DNA from: Clostridiales bacterium
GTDB taxonomy: Bacteria > Bacillota > Clostridia > Christensenellales > Aristaeellaceae
DNA: 22,152 nucleotides
Assembly (NCBI GenBank): GCA_004555535.1
Contig: SFHU01000048.1
Location: 1-22,152 of the forward strand
Reading direction: 5' to 3'
Within the stretch, counting starts at the first letter, position 1. Each line of letters begins with the position of its first letter. Positions 1-6,958 of the stretch are shown here, piece by piece. Under the pieces are notes generated by a model. That model made no database searches. It was not told the DNA's origin and worked only from the letters and a program-made list of their open reading frames with translations. The translations under genes were made by a program, and so were the position numbers.

Positions 1-1
1 C

Positions 2-502
2 GAGCTCGCCCACCGCTATGAGCATTTCCACTTCATGCACTGGCTTAACTACCGGGATATGGGGGAGCGCGCGCAAAGCTGGGTCGGGCGCATCGACCGC
101 TGGCAGGACGCGCTGCATGTCAGGCGCAGGCTCAGCGTGCCGCACAAGGGGCTCGTCTGGCTGAGCCTGCCCAGGGAGGCCGCGGAGCACGCCGTCTGCG
201 CGCCGCGGAACAGGCGCCTGCTGCGAAGGCTCCGCTTCACCTATATCCCCGAGGAATTCTTTTTCCAGAACGCCTTTGCCGGTACCCCGTGGGAGGAGAA
301 GATCACGGGCGACGCGCTGCGCTTTTCCATCTGGGACGAGCCGCAGCGCGGCACGCCGGCGCTGCTGGAGGAAAAGGATCTTGCGCGCATCGACGCCTCC
401 GGCTGCCTGTTCGCGCGCAAGGTCGATCCCGGAACGGCGCTGTATGAGGCGCTGGAGAAAAGGTGGCTGGGAGAACCTCGCCCTGAACATAAAACCCATT
501 GA
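2..502 (+). CDS. Core-2/I-branching (GT14-like) glycosyltransferase, C-terminal part
   Basis: The reading frame is open to the left edge, so the N-terminal part lies outside the window; an internal ATG at 35 is probably not the start. About 166 residues are visible. The segment FTYIPEEFFFQNAF followed about 50 residues later by SGCLFARKVDP is the pattern I know from bacterial members of the core-2/I-branching beta-1,6-N-acetylglucosaminyltransferase family: an acidic P-E/D-E-x-F-FQ motif near the active site and a terminal LFARKFD-type motif. Family members transfer a sugar onto glycans, and bacterial homologues often sit in surface-polysaccharide loci. The donor and acceptor cannot be told from this piece. 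The gene ends just where the valS promoter begins: its TGA overlaps the -35 box. Family assignment rests on motif recognition only. Confidence 0.7.
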   Translation, partial: ELAHRYEHFHFMHWLNYRDMGERAQSWVGRIDRWQDALHVRRRLSVPHKGLVWLSLPREAAEHAVCAPRNRRLLRRLRFTYIPEEFFFQNAFAGTPWEEKITGDALRFSIWDEPQRGTPALLEEKDLARIDASGCLFARKVDPGTALYEALEKRWLGEPRPEHKTH

Positions 503-527
503 CAACCGCACAAAACCGCGATATAAT
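499..527 (+). promoter_or_regulatory. Consensus sigma-A promoter of the T-box/valS transcript
   Basis: TTGACA at 499-504 and TATAAT at 522-527 are both perfect consensus hexamers with the ideal 17-base spacer. Transcription should start near 534, just ahead of the T-box leader. The -35 box overlaps the stop codon of the glycosyltransferase gene. Confidence 0.9.
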
Positions 528-551
528 CACGATACATATCCGCTTCCCGTT

Positions 552-779
552 GAAAAAGAGGAGTACGCGCGCATCCCCATCAGAGAGGGCGGTTCGCCGG
601 CTGAAAGGCCGCCCGGGCAGGAGGCGTGCGGAAGGTCGCTTTGGAGGGCGCAGGGGCAGCAACCTGCGCGGGCGCGCCCGATACAGCGCAAAGAGGCGTT
701 CGCCCTGCGGCGGACGTGAATCAAGGTGGTACCACGCAAGCGCTCTTGCGTCCTTCGGGACGGGAGCGCTTGTTTTTTT
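552..779 (+). promoter_or_regulatory. T-box leader, predicted tRNA-Val sensing, with intrinsic terminator
   Basis: A T-box riboswitch binds a specific uncharged tRNA and disrupts a downstream terminator, turning on the aminoacyl-tRNA synthetase gene. Seen here: the GA-rich start of stem I (about 552-563), the AGAGAG and GGCTGAAAGGCC elements of stem I, and a putative specifier GTC (Val codon) at 635-637 followed by the usual CTTTGGAG. The conserved T-box AAGGTGGTACCACG lies at 723-736. A terminator stem, CAAGCGCTC at 737-745 pairing with GAGCGCTTG at 764-772, is capped by a CGTCC-TTCG-GGACG helix and followed by seven T at 773-779. The Val specificity agrees with the downstream valS. The specifier position is inferred by eye, not folded. 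Confidence 0.9.
737..779 (+). terminator. T-box attenuator terminator
   Basis: A perfect 9-bp outer stem (737-745 with 764-772) and an inner CGTCC/GGACG helix with a TTCG tetraloop (749-762) are followed by TTTTTTT at 773-779. The 5' arm directly follows the T-box sequence, as expected for terminator/antiterminator switching. Confidence 0.9.
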
Positions 780-784
780 CAGCT

Positions 785-876
785 GCAGGTTTCTTTGGCA
801 AGGCATCGGTCCCGGGCGCGGAGCCGCGCAGGGAACGGCCGTTGGCCGAAGATGCAGCCGGCATCAAGCCGGCTTG
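785..876. repeat. Intergenic element, copy A (possible structured RNA)
   Basis: This stretch aligns with 6561-6651 over about 90 bases with only one single-base gap. Identity is strongest at the ends, for example GGCAAGGC and the closing hairpin. The closing hairpin here is AGCCGGC-ATCAA-GCCGGCT at 856-874. In the other copy the second base pair is A-T instead of G-C, which keeps the pairing. It lies in the valS leader transcript, between the T-box terminator and the small membrane-protein gene. I do not recognise it as a named RNA family. Confidence 0.55.
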
Positions 877-893
877 TCAGGAGGAGGATGACG

Positions 894-1061
894 ATGAATC
901 TAAGCGTGGAGATGATCCCGGGCATCTGCGTGCTGCTCTGCGGCGCAGCGACGGTCTATTTTTCCAAATGGCTGTGCCGCAAGCCGCAGAATCTGCCGCA
1001 GGTCAAGCTGCTGGGCACGGGAATCGCGATCATCGGCGCGATTCTGATCTTCCTGCCCTGA
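894..1061 (+). CDS. Small membrane protein (55 aa) inside the T-box/valS transcript
   Basis: I chose the ATG at 894 because a double GGAGG run (AGGAGGAGG, 879-887) sits at good distance; the in-frame ATG at 888 is too close to it. The product, beginning MNLSVEMIPGICVLL, has two hydrophobic stretches (about residues 7-23 and 39-54). They are separated by a short basic segment, KWLCRKPQNLPQVK, so it is probably a two-span membrane protein. It matches no family I can name. It lies downstream of the T-box terminator and 20 bases before valS, so it should be induced with valS when tRNA-Val is uncharged. Coding potential is supported by the strong ribosome-binding site and clean spacing, but function is unknown. 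Confidence 0.7.
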   Translation: MNLSVEMIPGICVLLCGAATVYFSKWLCRKPQNLPQVKLLGTGIAIIGAILIFLP

Positions 1062-1081
1062 GGCGGCATTCCGGGGGAAGC

Positions 1082-3772
1082 ATGAACGGATCAAGAAAGG
1101 ACATGAATCATATGGAGACGAACAAATCCGCACAGATGGACAAGGTGTACAATCCGCAGGCCATCGAGGGCGAGCTCTACCGCGAATGGGAGGAGAGCGG
1201 CGCGTTCAAGGCGCATCGCGTGGCGGGCAAGAAGCCCTTTACCATCGTAATGCCCCCGCCCAACATCACCGGCCAGCTGCACATGGGCCACGCCATGGAC
1301 GGCGTGATGCAGGACAGCCTGACCCGCTACCACCGCATGAAGGGCGATCCGACGCTCTGGCTGCCGGGCACCGACCATGCCTCCATCGCCACCGAGGTCA
1401 AGATCGTGGAGGCGATGCGCAAGGAGGGCCTGACCAAGGACGACGTGGGCCGCGAGGGCTTCCTTGAGCGCGCCTGGGCCTGGAAGAAGGAATACGGCGG
1501 GCGCATCGTGCGCCAGACGCGGCGCATGGGCAATAGCTGCGACTGGAGCCGCGAGCGCTTCACGATGGACGAGGGCTGCTCCAGGGCCGTGACCGAGGTC
1601 TTCAACCGCCTGTATGAAAAGGGCCTGATTTATCGCGGCAACCGCATGGTCAACTGGTGCCCCTGCTGCAACACGTCGATCTCCGACGCGGAGGTGGAGT
1701 ACGAGGAGAAGGAGGGCTCCTTCTGGCATCTGCTCTACCCGGTCAAGGAGACCGGCGAGCTGCTCGAGCTGGCGACGACCCGCCCGGAGACGATGCTGGG
1801 CGATACCGCCGTGGCGATCAACGCGGAGGACCCGCGCTACGCCCATCTGCACGGCTGCCATGTGATGCTGCCGCTGGTGAATCGCGAGATCCCGATCGTC
1901 TGCGACGAGCATGCCGACATGACCAAGGGCACCGGCGTCGTCAAGATCACCCCGGCGCATGACCCGAACGACTTCGAGGTCGGCCAGCGCCACGATCTGC
2001 CGATCATCCGCGTGATGACCTACGACGGCCGCATGACCGGCCCTGCCGAGAAGGCCGAGAACGACGCGATCTTTGACAGCGGCAAGGCGACCGTCGGCGA
2101 GCCGCGCGTGATCGACTGCGGCAAATACGCCGGCATGACCGCGCTGGAGGCCCGCAAGGCCGTCGTCGCGGACATGGAGGCGCTGGGGCTCCTCAAGAAG
2201 ATCGAGCCGCTGACCCACGAGGTCGGCACCTGCTACCGCTGTCACACGGTCATCGAGCCGATGGTCTCCAAGCAGTGGTTCGTCAAGATGGCGCCGCTGG
2301 CCAAGCCGGCGATCGAGTGCGTCAAAAACGGCGAGACGAAGTTCGTGCCGGAGCGCTTTGCCAAGACCTACATGAACTGGATGGAGAACGTGCGCGACTG
2401 GTGCATCTCCCGCCAGCTCTGGTGGGGCCACCGCATCCCGGCGTGGTACTGCGACGACTGCGGCGAGACGATCGTCTCGCGCACGACGCCCTCCGTCTGC
2501 CCCAAGTGCGGGGGCGCGCATCTGCATCAGGACGAGGACGTGCTGGATACCTGGTTCTCCTCCGCGCTCTGGCCGTTCTCCACGCTCGGCTGGCCGGACA
2601 AGACCGAGGATCTTGAATATTTCTATCCGACGAGCGTGCTCGTCACGGGCTATGACATCATCTTCTTCTGGGTCGCCCGCATGATCTTCTCCGGCTGTGA
2701 GCAGATGGGCAAGACCCCGTTCCATACCGTGCTCATCCACGGCCTCGTGCGCGACGCGCAGGGCCGCAAGATGAGCAAGTCGCTCGGCAACGGCGTCGAT
2801 CCGCTGGAGATCATCGACCAGTACGGCGCGGACGCGCTGCGCTTCTCGCTGGTCATGGGCGTCAGCCCCGGAAACGACATGCGCTTCGTGCTCATGAACC
2901 TGGGCGATGCCGCCGAGCCGATGGAGGGCAAGACCTTCTCCGCGGCGGACAAGTGGATCCTCGCCCGCCTGAACGCGACGATCCGCGAGGTCACGGCGCA
3001 CTTCGAGGAATACGACCTCGGTCTGGCTGCGCAGAAGATCTACGACTTTGCCTGGAGTGAGTTCTGCGACTGGTATATCGAGCTCTCGAAGGTGACGCTC
3101 AACGGCGAGGATCAGGAGGCCCGCAGGGCGACCTGCGCCGTGCTGCGCCATGTGCTCATCAGCCTGCTCAAGCTGCTGCATCCGTTCATGCCGTTCATCA
3201 CCGACGCGGTCTACCGCTATATCCCCGGCACGGAGGGCACGATCATGCTCTCTTCCTGGCCGCAGGAGAACGCGGCGTATGACTTTGACGAGGCGGCGCG
3301 CGAAATGGAGGGCATCATGGATGTCATCCGCGCTGTGCGCAACCTGCGCGCGGAGATGAACGTCGCCGTCGGCAAGCGCGCGCACCTGATCGTGCGCGCG
3401 AAGGCCGGCTGGGAAGCGGCCATGAGCGGCGCGGACGAATATCTGAAGCGTCTGGCCTGGGTGAGCGAAATGCAGCTCCTCGCGCAGGACGGCGCTGCGC
3501 CCGGCAAGACGGTCTCTGCCGTCAGCGAGGCGGCCGAGCTGTTCATCCCGCTGGGCGACCTCGTGGACATCGACAAGGAGATCGCGCGCCTTGGCAAGGA
3601 GTTGGAGAGCGCGCAGCGCGACATCGCGCGCGCCGAAGGAAAGCTCGGCAATCCCGGCTTCCTCGCCAAAGCGCCGGCGCAGCTCGTCGAGCAGGAGAAG
3701 GCCAAGCTCGAGATCACGCGCGACAAGGTCGCCAAGCTCGAGGCGAGAATCGCAGACCTCAAAGCCATGTGA
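1082..3772 (+). CDS. valS: Valine--tRNA ligase (ValRS)
   Basis: ValRS charges tRNA-Val with valine in the cytoplasm and edits mischarged threonine. The class I signature PPPNITGQLHMGH places HMGH at about residues 67-70, and KMSKS lies at 563-567. Between them is the CP1 editing region with TTRPETMLGDTAVA. Zinc-ribbon-like cysteines occur in CYRC and in CDDC...CPKC. The C-terminus from about residue 829 is the coiled-coil arm typical of ValRS (DIDKEIARLGKEL onward). With the ATG at 1082 the protein is 896 residues, close to family size. Later in-frame ATGs at 1103 and 1112 are also possible, since the family usually starts near KVYNPQAIE. GGGGGAAG precedes 1082, while GAAAGG precedes the later ones. 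Expression is set by the upstream T-box leader. Confidence 0.97.
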   Translation: MNGSRKDMNHMETNKSAQMDKVYNPQAIEGELYREWEESGAFKAHRVAGKKPFTIVMPPPNITGQLHMGHAMDGVMQDSLTRYHRMKGDPTLWLPGTDHASIATEVKIVEAMRKEGLTKDDVGREGFLERAWAWKKEYGGRIVRQTRRMGNSCDWSRERFTMDEGCSRAVTEVFNRLYEKGLIYRGNRMVNWCPCCNTSISDAEVEYEEKEGSFWHLLYPVKETGELLELATTRPETMLGDTAVAINAEDPRYAHLHGCHVMLPLVNREIPIVCDEHADMTKGTGVVKITPAHDPNDFEVGQRHDLPIIRVMTYDGRMTGPAEKAENDAIFDSGKATVGEPRVIDCGKYAGMTALEARKAVVADMEALGLLKKIEPLTHEVGTCYRCHTVIEPMVSKQWFVKMAPLAKPAIECVKNGETKFVPERFAKTYMNWMENVRDWCISRQLWWGHRIPAWYCDDCGETIVSRTTPSVCPKCGGAHLHQDEDVLDTWFSSALWPFSTLGWPDKTEDLEYFYPTSVLVTGYDIIFFWVARMIFSGCEQMGKTPFHTVLIHGLVRDAQGRKMSKSLGNGVDPLEIIDQYGADALRFSLVMGVSPGNDMRFVLMNLGDAAEPMEGKTFSAADKWILARLNATIREVTAHFEEYDLGLAAQKIYDFAWSEFCDWYIELSKVTLNGEDQEARRATCAVLRHVLISLLKLLHPFMPFITDAVYRYIPGTEGTIMLSSWPQENAAYDFDEAAREMEGIMDVIRAVRNLRAEMNVAVGKRAHLIVRAKAGWEAAMSGADEYLKRLAWVSEMQLLAQDGAAPGKTVSAVSEAAELFIPLGDLVDIDKEIARLGKELESAQRDIARAEGKLGNPGFLAKAPAQLVEQEKAKLEITRDKVAKLEARIADLKAM

Positions 3773-3778
3773 GCGAAT

Positions 3779-3808
3779 GCCCTCTTCGGATCCCGAAGAG
3801 GGCGTTTT
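3779..3808 (+). terminator. Hairpin terminator after valS
   Basis: GCCCTCTTCGG (3779-3789) pairs perfectly with CCGAAGAGGGC (3793-3803) across an ATC loop, followed by GTTTT. The short T run suggests incomplete termination. That would let some transcription pass into folC, for which I see no separate promoter. Confidence 0.75.
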
Positions 3809-3834
3809 GAAAGAGCTTGAAAGGGGGAATCCCC

Positions 3835-5124
3835 ATGACCGAACAGGAGGCCATCGAGCGGATTCATAGCGTCTATCCGACGGGAAGGAAAAACGGCATC
3901 GAGAACATGCGCGCGCTGATGGCCCGGCTGGGCAATGTACAAAGCACGCTGCGCATGGTGCACGTTGCCGGCACGAATGGCAAGGGCTCCTGCTGCGCGA
4001 TGATCGAGCGCGTGCTGCGTGAGGCGGGCTACAAGACGGGGCTGTATACCTCGCCCTACATTGAGCGCTACAACGAGCGCATCCGCATCAATGGCGTGCC
4101 GGTCTGCGGCGAGCGGCTGGCCGAGCTGGTGGAGCGCGTCTGGCCGGCGGTAGAGGCCTGCCGCCGCGACGGCTATCTCATCACGGAATTTGAGCTGGGC
4201 ACCGCACTGGCGTTCGTCGATTTCTGGATGGAGAAAACCGATATTGCGATCATCGAGGTCGGCCTCGGCGGCAGGCTCGATCCCACGAACATCATCACGC
4301 CGCAGGTCTGCGTCATCACCGAGGTCGGCATGGACCACATGCAGTACCTCGGCGGGACGATCGAGGAGATCGCGCTGGAGAAGGCCGGCATCATCAAAAA
4401 AGGCGTCCCCGTCGCGCTCGGGCCGCAGGAGAAGGCCGCGCGCGCCGTGCTGCTGGCGGCGGCGAAGGGGAAGGACGCGCCGGTCATCGACCCCAATGCG
4501 GAGCACGTCACCCAGACGAGCCAAAGCGTCACCTTCGACGTCCGCCTGGCCGGGGAGACGATCAAGGGCCTGACCGTCTCGCTCAGCGGCGCGCATCAGG
4601 CGGAGAACGCCTGTGCCGCGCTGGGCGCGATCAGCGCGCTGCGAAAAAAGGGCATGAGCATCCCGCTTGACGCGGTCCGCCGGGGCATGGCCAATGTGCG
4701 CTGGCCGGGGCGGCTTGAATACTTCGGGCATGTGCTGCTCGACGGCGCGCACAACGATCCCGGCGTGCGGGCGCTGTGCGCCTATGCCGACGCCTGGCTG
4801 CCCAAAGAGAGGACCGTGCTGCTCACCGGTATGATGCGCGACAAGGAGACGGACAAGATGACCGAGCGGCTGAGCACGCGCGTGCGCTGCGCGGTCTGCG
4901 CGACGCCGAAGGTGCCGCGCGCGCTGCCGGCGCAGGAGCTGGCCGCGTCGTTTGAACGGCAGGGTGTGCGCACCTGGGCGGAGCCGGAGGCATCGCGCGC
5001 GCTGGAGCGGGCGCGGTCGCTGGCCGGGCCGGAGGGCATCGTGCTCTGCGCGGGCTCGCTGTACCTGATCGGCGAAATCCGGACGCTGCTGCGGCAGGAA
5101 AAGGAGTTTTCAGATGTCATTTAA
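3835..5124 (+). CDS. folC: Folylpolyglutamate synthase / dihydrofolate synthase
   Basis: FolC adds glutamates to folates, and in many bacteria also joins glutamate to dihydropteroate; it is a cytoplasmic Mur-ligase-like ATPase. The 429-residue protein has the P-loop GTNGKGS at residues 46-52. It also has the folate-region motifs TSPYIERYNERI and EVGLGGRLDPTN, the ALEKAGIIKKGVPV segment, and the Mur-ligase C-terminal motifs HQAENACAALGA and LLDGAHNDPG. The ATG at 3835 is preceded by AAGGGGGAA at a normal distance; a TTG at 3817 is in frame but lacks such a site. The gene lies 62 bases after valS, the common valS-folC order in Bacillota. Its end overlaps rsmH by 11 bases, implying translational coupling. 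Length is normal. Confidence 0.96.
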   Translation: MTEQEAIERIHSVYPTGRKNGIENMRALMARLGNVQSTLRMVHVAGTNGKGSCCAMIERVLREAGYKTGLYTSPYIERYNERIRINGVPVCGERLAELVERVWPAVEACRRDGYLITEFELGTALAFVDFWMEKTDIAIIEVGLGGRLDPTNIITPQVCVITEVGMDHMQYLGGTIEEIALEKAGIIKKGVPVALGPQEKAARAVLLAAAKGKDAPVIDPNAEHVTQTSQSVTFDVRLAGETIKGLTVSLSGAHQAENACAALGAISALRKKGMSIPLDAVRRGMANVRWPGRLEYFGHVLLDGAHNDPGVRALCAYADAWLPKERTVLLTGMMRDKETDKMTERLSTRVRCAVCATPKVPRALPAQELAASFERQGVRTWAEPEASRALERARSLAGPEGIVLCAGSLYLIGEIRTLLRQEKEFSDVI

Positions 5125-6049
5125 CCATGTGAGCGTCATGCTGGGGCCGACGGTCGATCTGCTTGGCGTCCGTGAGGGCGGCGTCTATGTCGACGGCACG
5201 CTCGGCGGCGGCGGCCACAGCGCGGAGATCCTGCGCCGGCTGAACGGGACGGGCCATCTCTACGGCATCGACCGGGATAACGACGCGCTCGCCGCGGCGA
5301 CGGCGCGGCTGGGCGGCGCAGGCAATTTCACCGCGATCAAGGGCAATTTTCACGATGTCCGCACGCTGCTGGAGGCGCAGGGCGTTTCGCAGATCGACGG
5401 CATGATGATCGATCTGGGCGTGAGCAGCTATCAGCTTGACACGGCGGAGCGCGGCTTTTCCTATCATGCCGACGCGCCGCTGGACATGCGCATGGATCAG
5501 GACCAGGCGCTGACGGCGGCGGACATCGTCAACACCTGGCCCAAGGAGGAGCTCACGCGCATCCTGCGCGACTACGCGGAGGAAAAATGGGCGGCGCGCA
5601 TCGCGGAGATCATCCTCGAGCACAGGGCGAAGAAGCCCCTTGAGACGACCGGCGATCTCGTCGCCTGCGTCGACGCAGCCATTCCCAAAAAAATCCGCCA
5701 GCAGGACAGCGGCCACAGCGCGCGCAGAACCTTTCAGGCGCTGCGCATCGCCGTCAACGACGAGCTCGACCCGCTGCGCCAGGCGCTGGAGGACATGGTC
5801 GAGCTGCTCGCGCCGGGCGGGCACCTGGCCGTGCTGACCTTCCATTCGCTCGAGGACAGGATCGTCAAGCAGACCTTCCGACGTCTGGCGAATCCCTGCA
5901 CCTGCCCACCGAAGATCCCGGTGTGCATCTGCGGGAAGAAGCCCGTCGTGCGCGTGCTCGGGGGCGGCGGCATCAAGCCGGACAGGGAAGAAATCGAGCG
6001 GAACCCGAGGTCGCGCAGCGCGATGCTGCGGGGCTGCGAAAAGCTGTGA
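5114..6049 (+). CDS. rsmH: 16S rRNA (cytosine-1402 N4) methyltransferase RsmH
   Basis: RsmH uses SAM to methylate N4 of C1402 in the 16S rRNA decoding site. The 311-residue protein carries the SAM-binding loop GTLGGGGHS at residues 28-36, then YGIDRDNDAL, MIDLGVSSYQLD with ERGFSYHADAPLDMRMD, TFHSLEDRIVKQTFR, and the C-terminal NPRSRSAMLRG. The cysteine pattern in CTCPPKIPVCICGKKP is usual in the family. AAAAGGAG lies about seven bases before the ATG, within the end of folC. In most Bacillota rsmH (mraW) sits in the division and cell-wall cluster with mraZ, ftsL and ftsI. Here it follows folC and no division gene is in view, so the neighbourhood is unusual although the protein looks intact. 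Confidence 0.97.
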   Translation: MSFNHVSVMLGPTVDLLGVREGGVYVDGTLGGGGHSAEILRRLNGTGHLYGIDRDNDALAAATARLGGAGNFTAIKGNFHDVRTLLEAQGVSQIDGMMIDLGVSSYQLDTAERGFSYHADAPLDMRMDQDQALTAADIVNTWPKEELTRILRDYAEEKWAARIAEIILEHRAKKPLETTGDLVACVDAAIPKKIRQQDSGHSARRTFQALRIAVNDELDPLRQALEDMVELLAPGGHLAVLTFHSLEDRIVKQTFRRLANPCTCPPKIPVCICGKKPVVRVLGGGGIKPDREEIERNPRSRSAMLRGCEKL

Positions 6050-6069
6050 CAGGCACGGAGGGATGCGGT

Positions 6070-6546
6070 ATGCGGCGAAGGGACAGGGAGATCACGGAGC
6101 TTGACGAGATCAGCGCGATTATGGGCGAATGCCTGAACGCGACGATTGCCTTTGGCGGCGACGGCCCGTATGCCGTGCCGATGAGCTTTGGCTTTGAGCA
6201 GAAGGATGGGCAGCTCTGCCTGTATCTGCACTCTGCGGGGGAGGGCGAGAAGCTCAGACGGATGGAGCAGGACCCGCGCGCGGCGTTTTCCATGTACACA
6301 CGCGAGACGCTTCGCCCAAGCGACAACCCTGCCGCCTGTACGATGGACTTTCTGAGCGTCTGCGGCAGCGGCGTGCTTGCGCGGCTTGAGGGCGAGGAGA
6401 AGCGCCACGGGCTCGACGTGCTGATGGCGCACTATCAGCCGGGGAAAGCGTTTGCCTATCCGGAGGCGGCGCTTGAGGCCGTGACCGTGCTGCGCCTTAG
6501 TGTGCAGGCGATCAGCGGGAAGCGGCATGGCACGCCTGCCGCCTGA
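6070..6546 (+). CDS. NimA-like / pyridoxamine 5'-phosphate oxidase family flavoprotein
   Basis: The 158-residue product has the split-barrel flavin-binding pattern of the PNPOx-like superfamily. It opens with MRRRDREITELDEISAIM, then has FGGDGPYAVPMSFGFE, LYLHSAGEGEKLRRM, DPRAAFSMYT and the C-terminal LMAHYQPGKAFAY. This is the arrangement annotated as 5-nitroimidazole resistance (Nim) related proteins, which bind FMN and in some members reduce nitro groups. GGAGG at 6057-6061 lies eight bases before the ATG. The gene begins 20 bases after rsmH and should be co-transcribed with it. A nitroreductase occurs two genes downstream. The physiological substrate is unknown, and a resistance role should not be assumed from family membership. 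Confidence 0.85.
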   Translation: MRRRDREITELDEISAIMGECLNATIAFGGDGPYAVPMSFGFEQKDGQLCLYLHSAGEGEKLRRMEQDPRAAFSMYTRETLRPSDNPAACTMDFLSVCGSGVLARLEGEEKRHGLDVLMAHYQPGKAFAYPEAALEAVTVLRLSVQAISGKRHGTPAA

Positions 6547-6560
6547 TGCCGATTTACTCT

Positions 6561-6651
6561 GTAAGTTCCTCTGCAAGGCTCCGGTCTCGGGCACAAAGCA
6601 ACTGGACAACCATCACTTCGTCGGAAATGCAACCGGCATCATGCCGGTTTG
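6561..6651. repeat. Intergenic element, copy B (possible structured RNA)
   Basis: This is the counterpart of 785-876, alignable over about 90 bases with one single-base gap. It ends in the hairpin AACCGGC-ATCAT-GCCGGTT (6631-6649). Relative to copy A, one G-C pair is replaced by A-T, so pairing is preserved. It follows the NimA-like gene by 14 bases and would lie at the 3' end of that operon's transcript. No promoter of its own is evident. Confidence 0.55.
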
Positions 6652-6691
6652 GCTCTATCACGCTTTCAGACACGCGAAGCGAAGAAGGGTC

Positions 6692-6754
6692 AAGGGGCTG
6701 AGCCCCTTGCGGGGTCTGGGGCGGCGCCCCAGGCAGGTTTGGGCGGAAGCCCAA
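6692..6754. repeat. Three consecutive small GC hairpins (REP-like)
   Basis: AAGGGGC...GCCCCTT (6692-6708), CTGGGGC-GGC-GCCCCAG (6716-6732) and TTGGGC-GGAA-GCCCAA (6739-6754) are three perfect small palindromes in a row. The first, including its flanking GGTC, closely resembles the core of the terminator at 8632-8672 (AAGGGGC-GAA-GCCCCTT). This suggests a dispersed intergenic repeat family in this genome. Confidence 0.6.
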
Positions 6755-6870
6755 CGGTTCCAATCAGCTCAGGAAAAAGTAGTTTCAGAGCAGACCGCGC
6801 AGCGGTCTACGATTGAAACGGGTTGGATTCGCAAAGCGGAAATTCAGACACAAAACAGTAGAATCGATAT

Positions 6871-6905
6871 AAAAGGGTATTTTCGCGCTGCGAAGGTACC
6901 CTTTT
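6871..6905 (+). terminator. Terminator-like hairpin upstream of rsmI
   Basis: AAAAGGGTA (6871-6879) pairs with TACCCTTTT (6897-6905), with an inner TTCGC/GCGAA helix (6882-6886 with 6890-6894). The A-rich left arm and T-rich right arm would allow termination from either side. It probably ends the folC-rsmH-nim transcript just before the rsmI promoter. Confidence 0.6.
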
Positions 6906-6917
6906 GTCTGCCGGATA

Positions 6918-6926
6918 TGGTATAAT
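6918..6926 (+). promoter_or_regulatory. Extended -10 promoter of rsmI
   Basis: TGGTATAAT is a perfect TATAAT (6921-6926) with an upstream TG extension. No good -35 hexamer is present at the normal distance, where the preceding hairpin's right arm lies. GGGAGG then precedes the rsmI ATG at 6959. Confidence 0.7.
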
Positions 6927-6958
6927 TCAAAGGCAATACCCATTGGGAGGAAAAGCAC

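Larger units (their letters stand above)
6547..6958. other. Repeat-rich spacer of about 410 bases without a convincing gene
   Basis: I see no supported coding region. In order the spacer holds copy B of the 90-base element (6561-6651), three short GC hairpins in a row (6692-6754), a further stem AGACCGC-GCA-GCGGTCT (6792-6808) nested inside GTTTCA/TGAAAC, a terminator-like hairpin (6871-6905) and the rsmI promoter. Open frames that cross it have no ribosome-binding site and change composition along their length. Confidence 0.7.

Noticed and set aside
1091..3385. Long minus-strand open frame (764 codons) opposite valS
   Set aside because: Its translation is rich in R, H, A, D, L and V without domain motifs, as expected from the antisense of a GC-rich gene; valS on the plus strand has all its family motifs.
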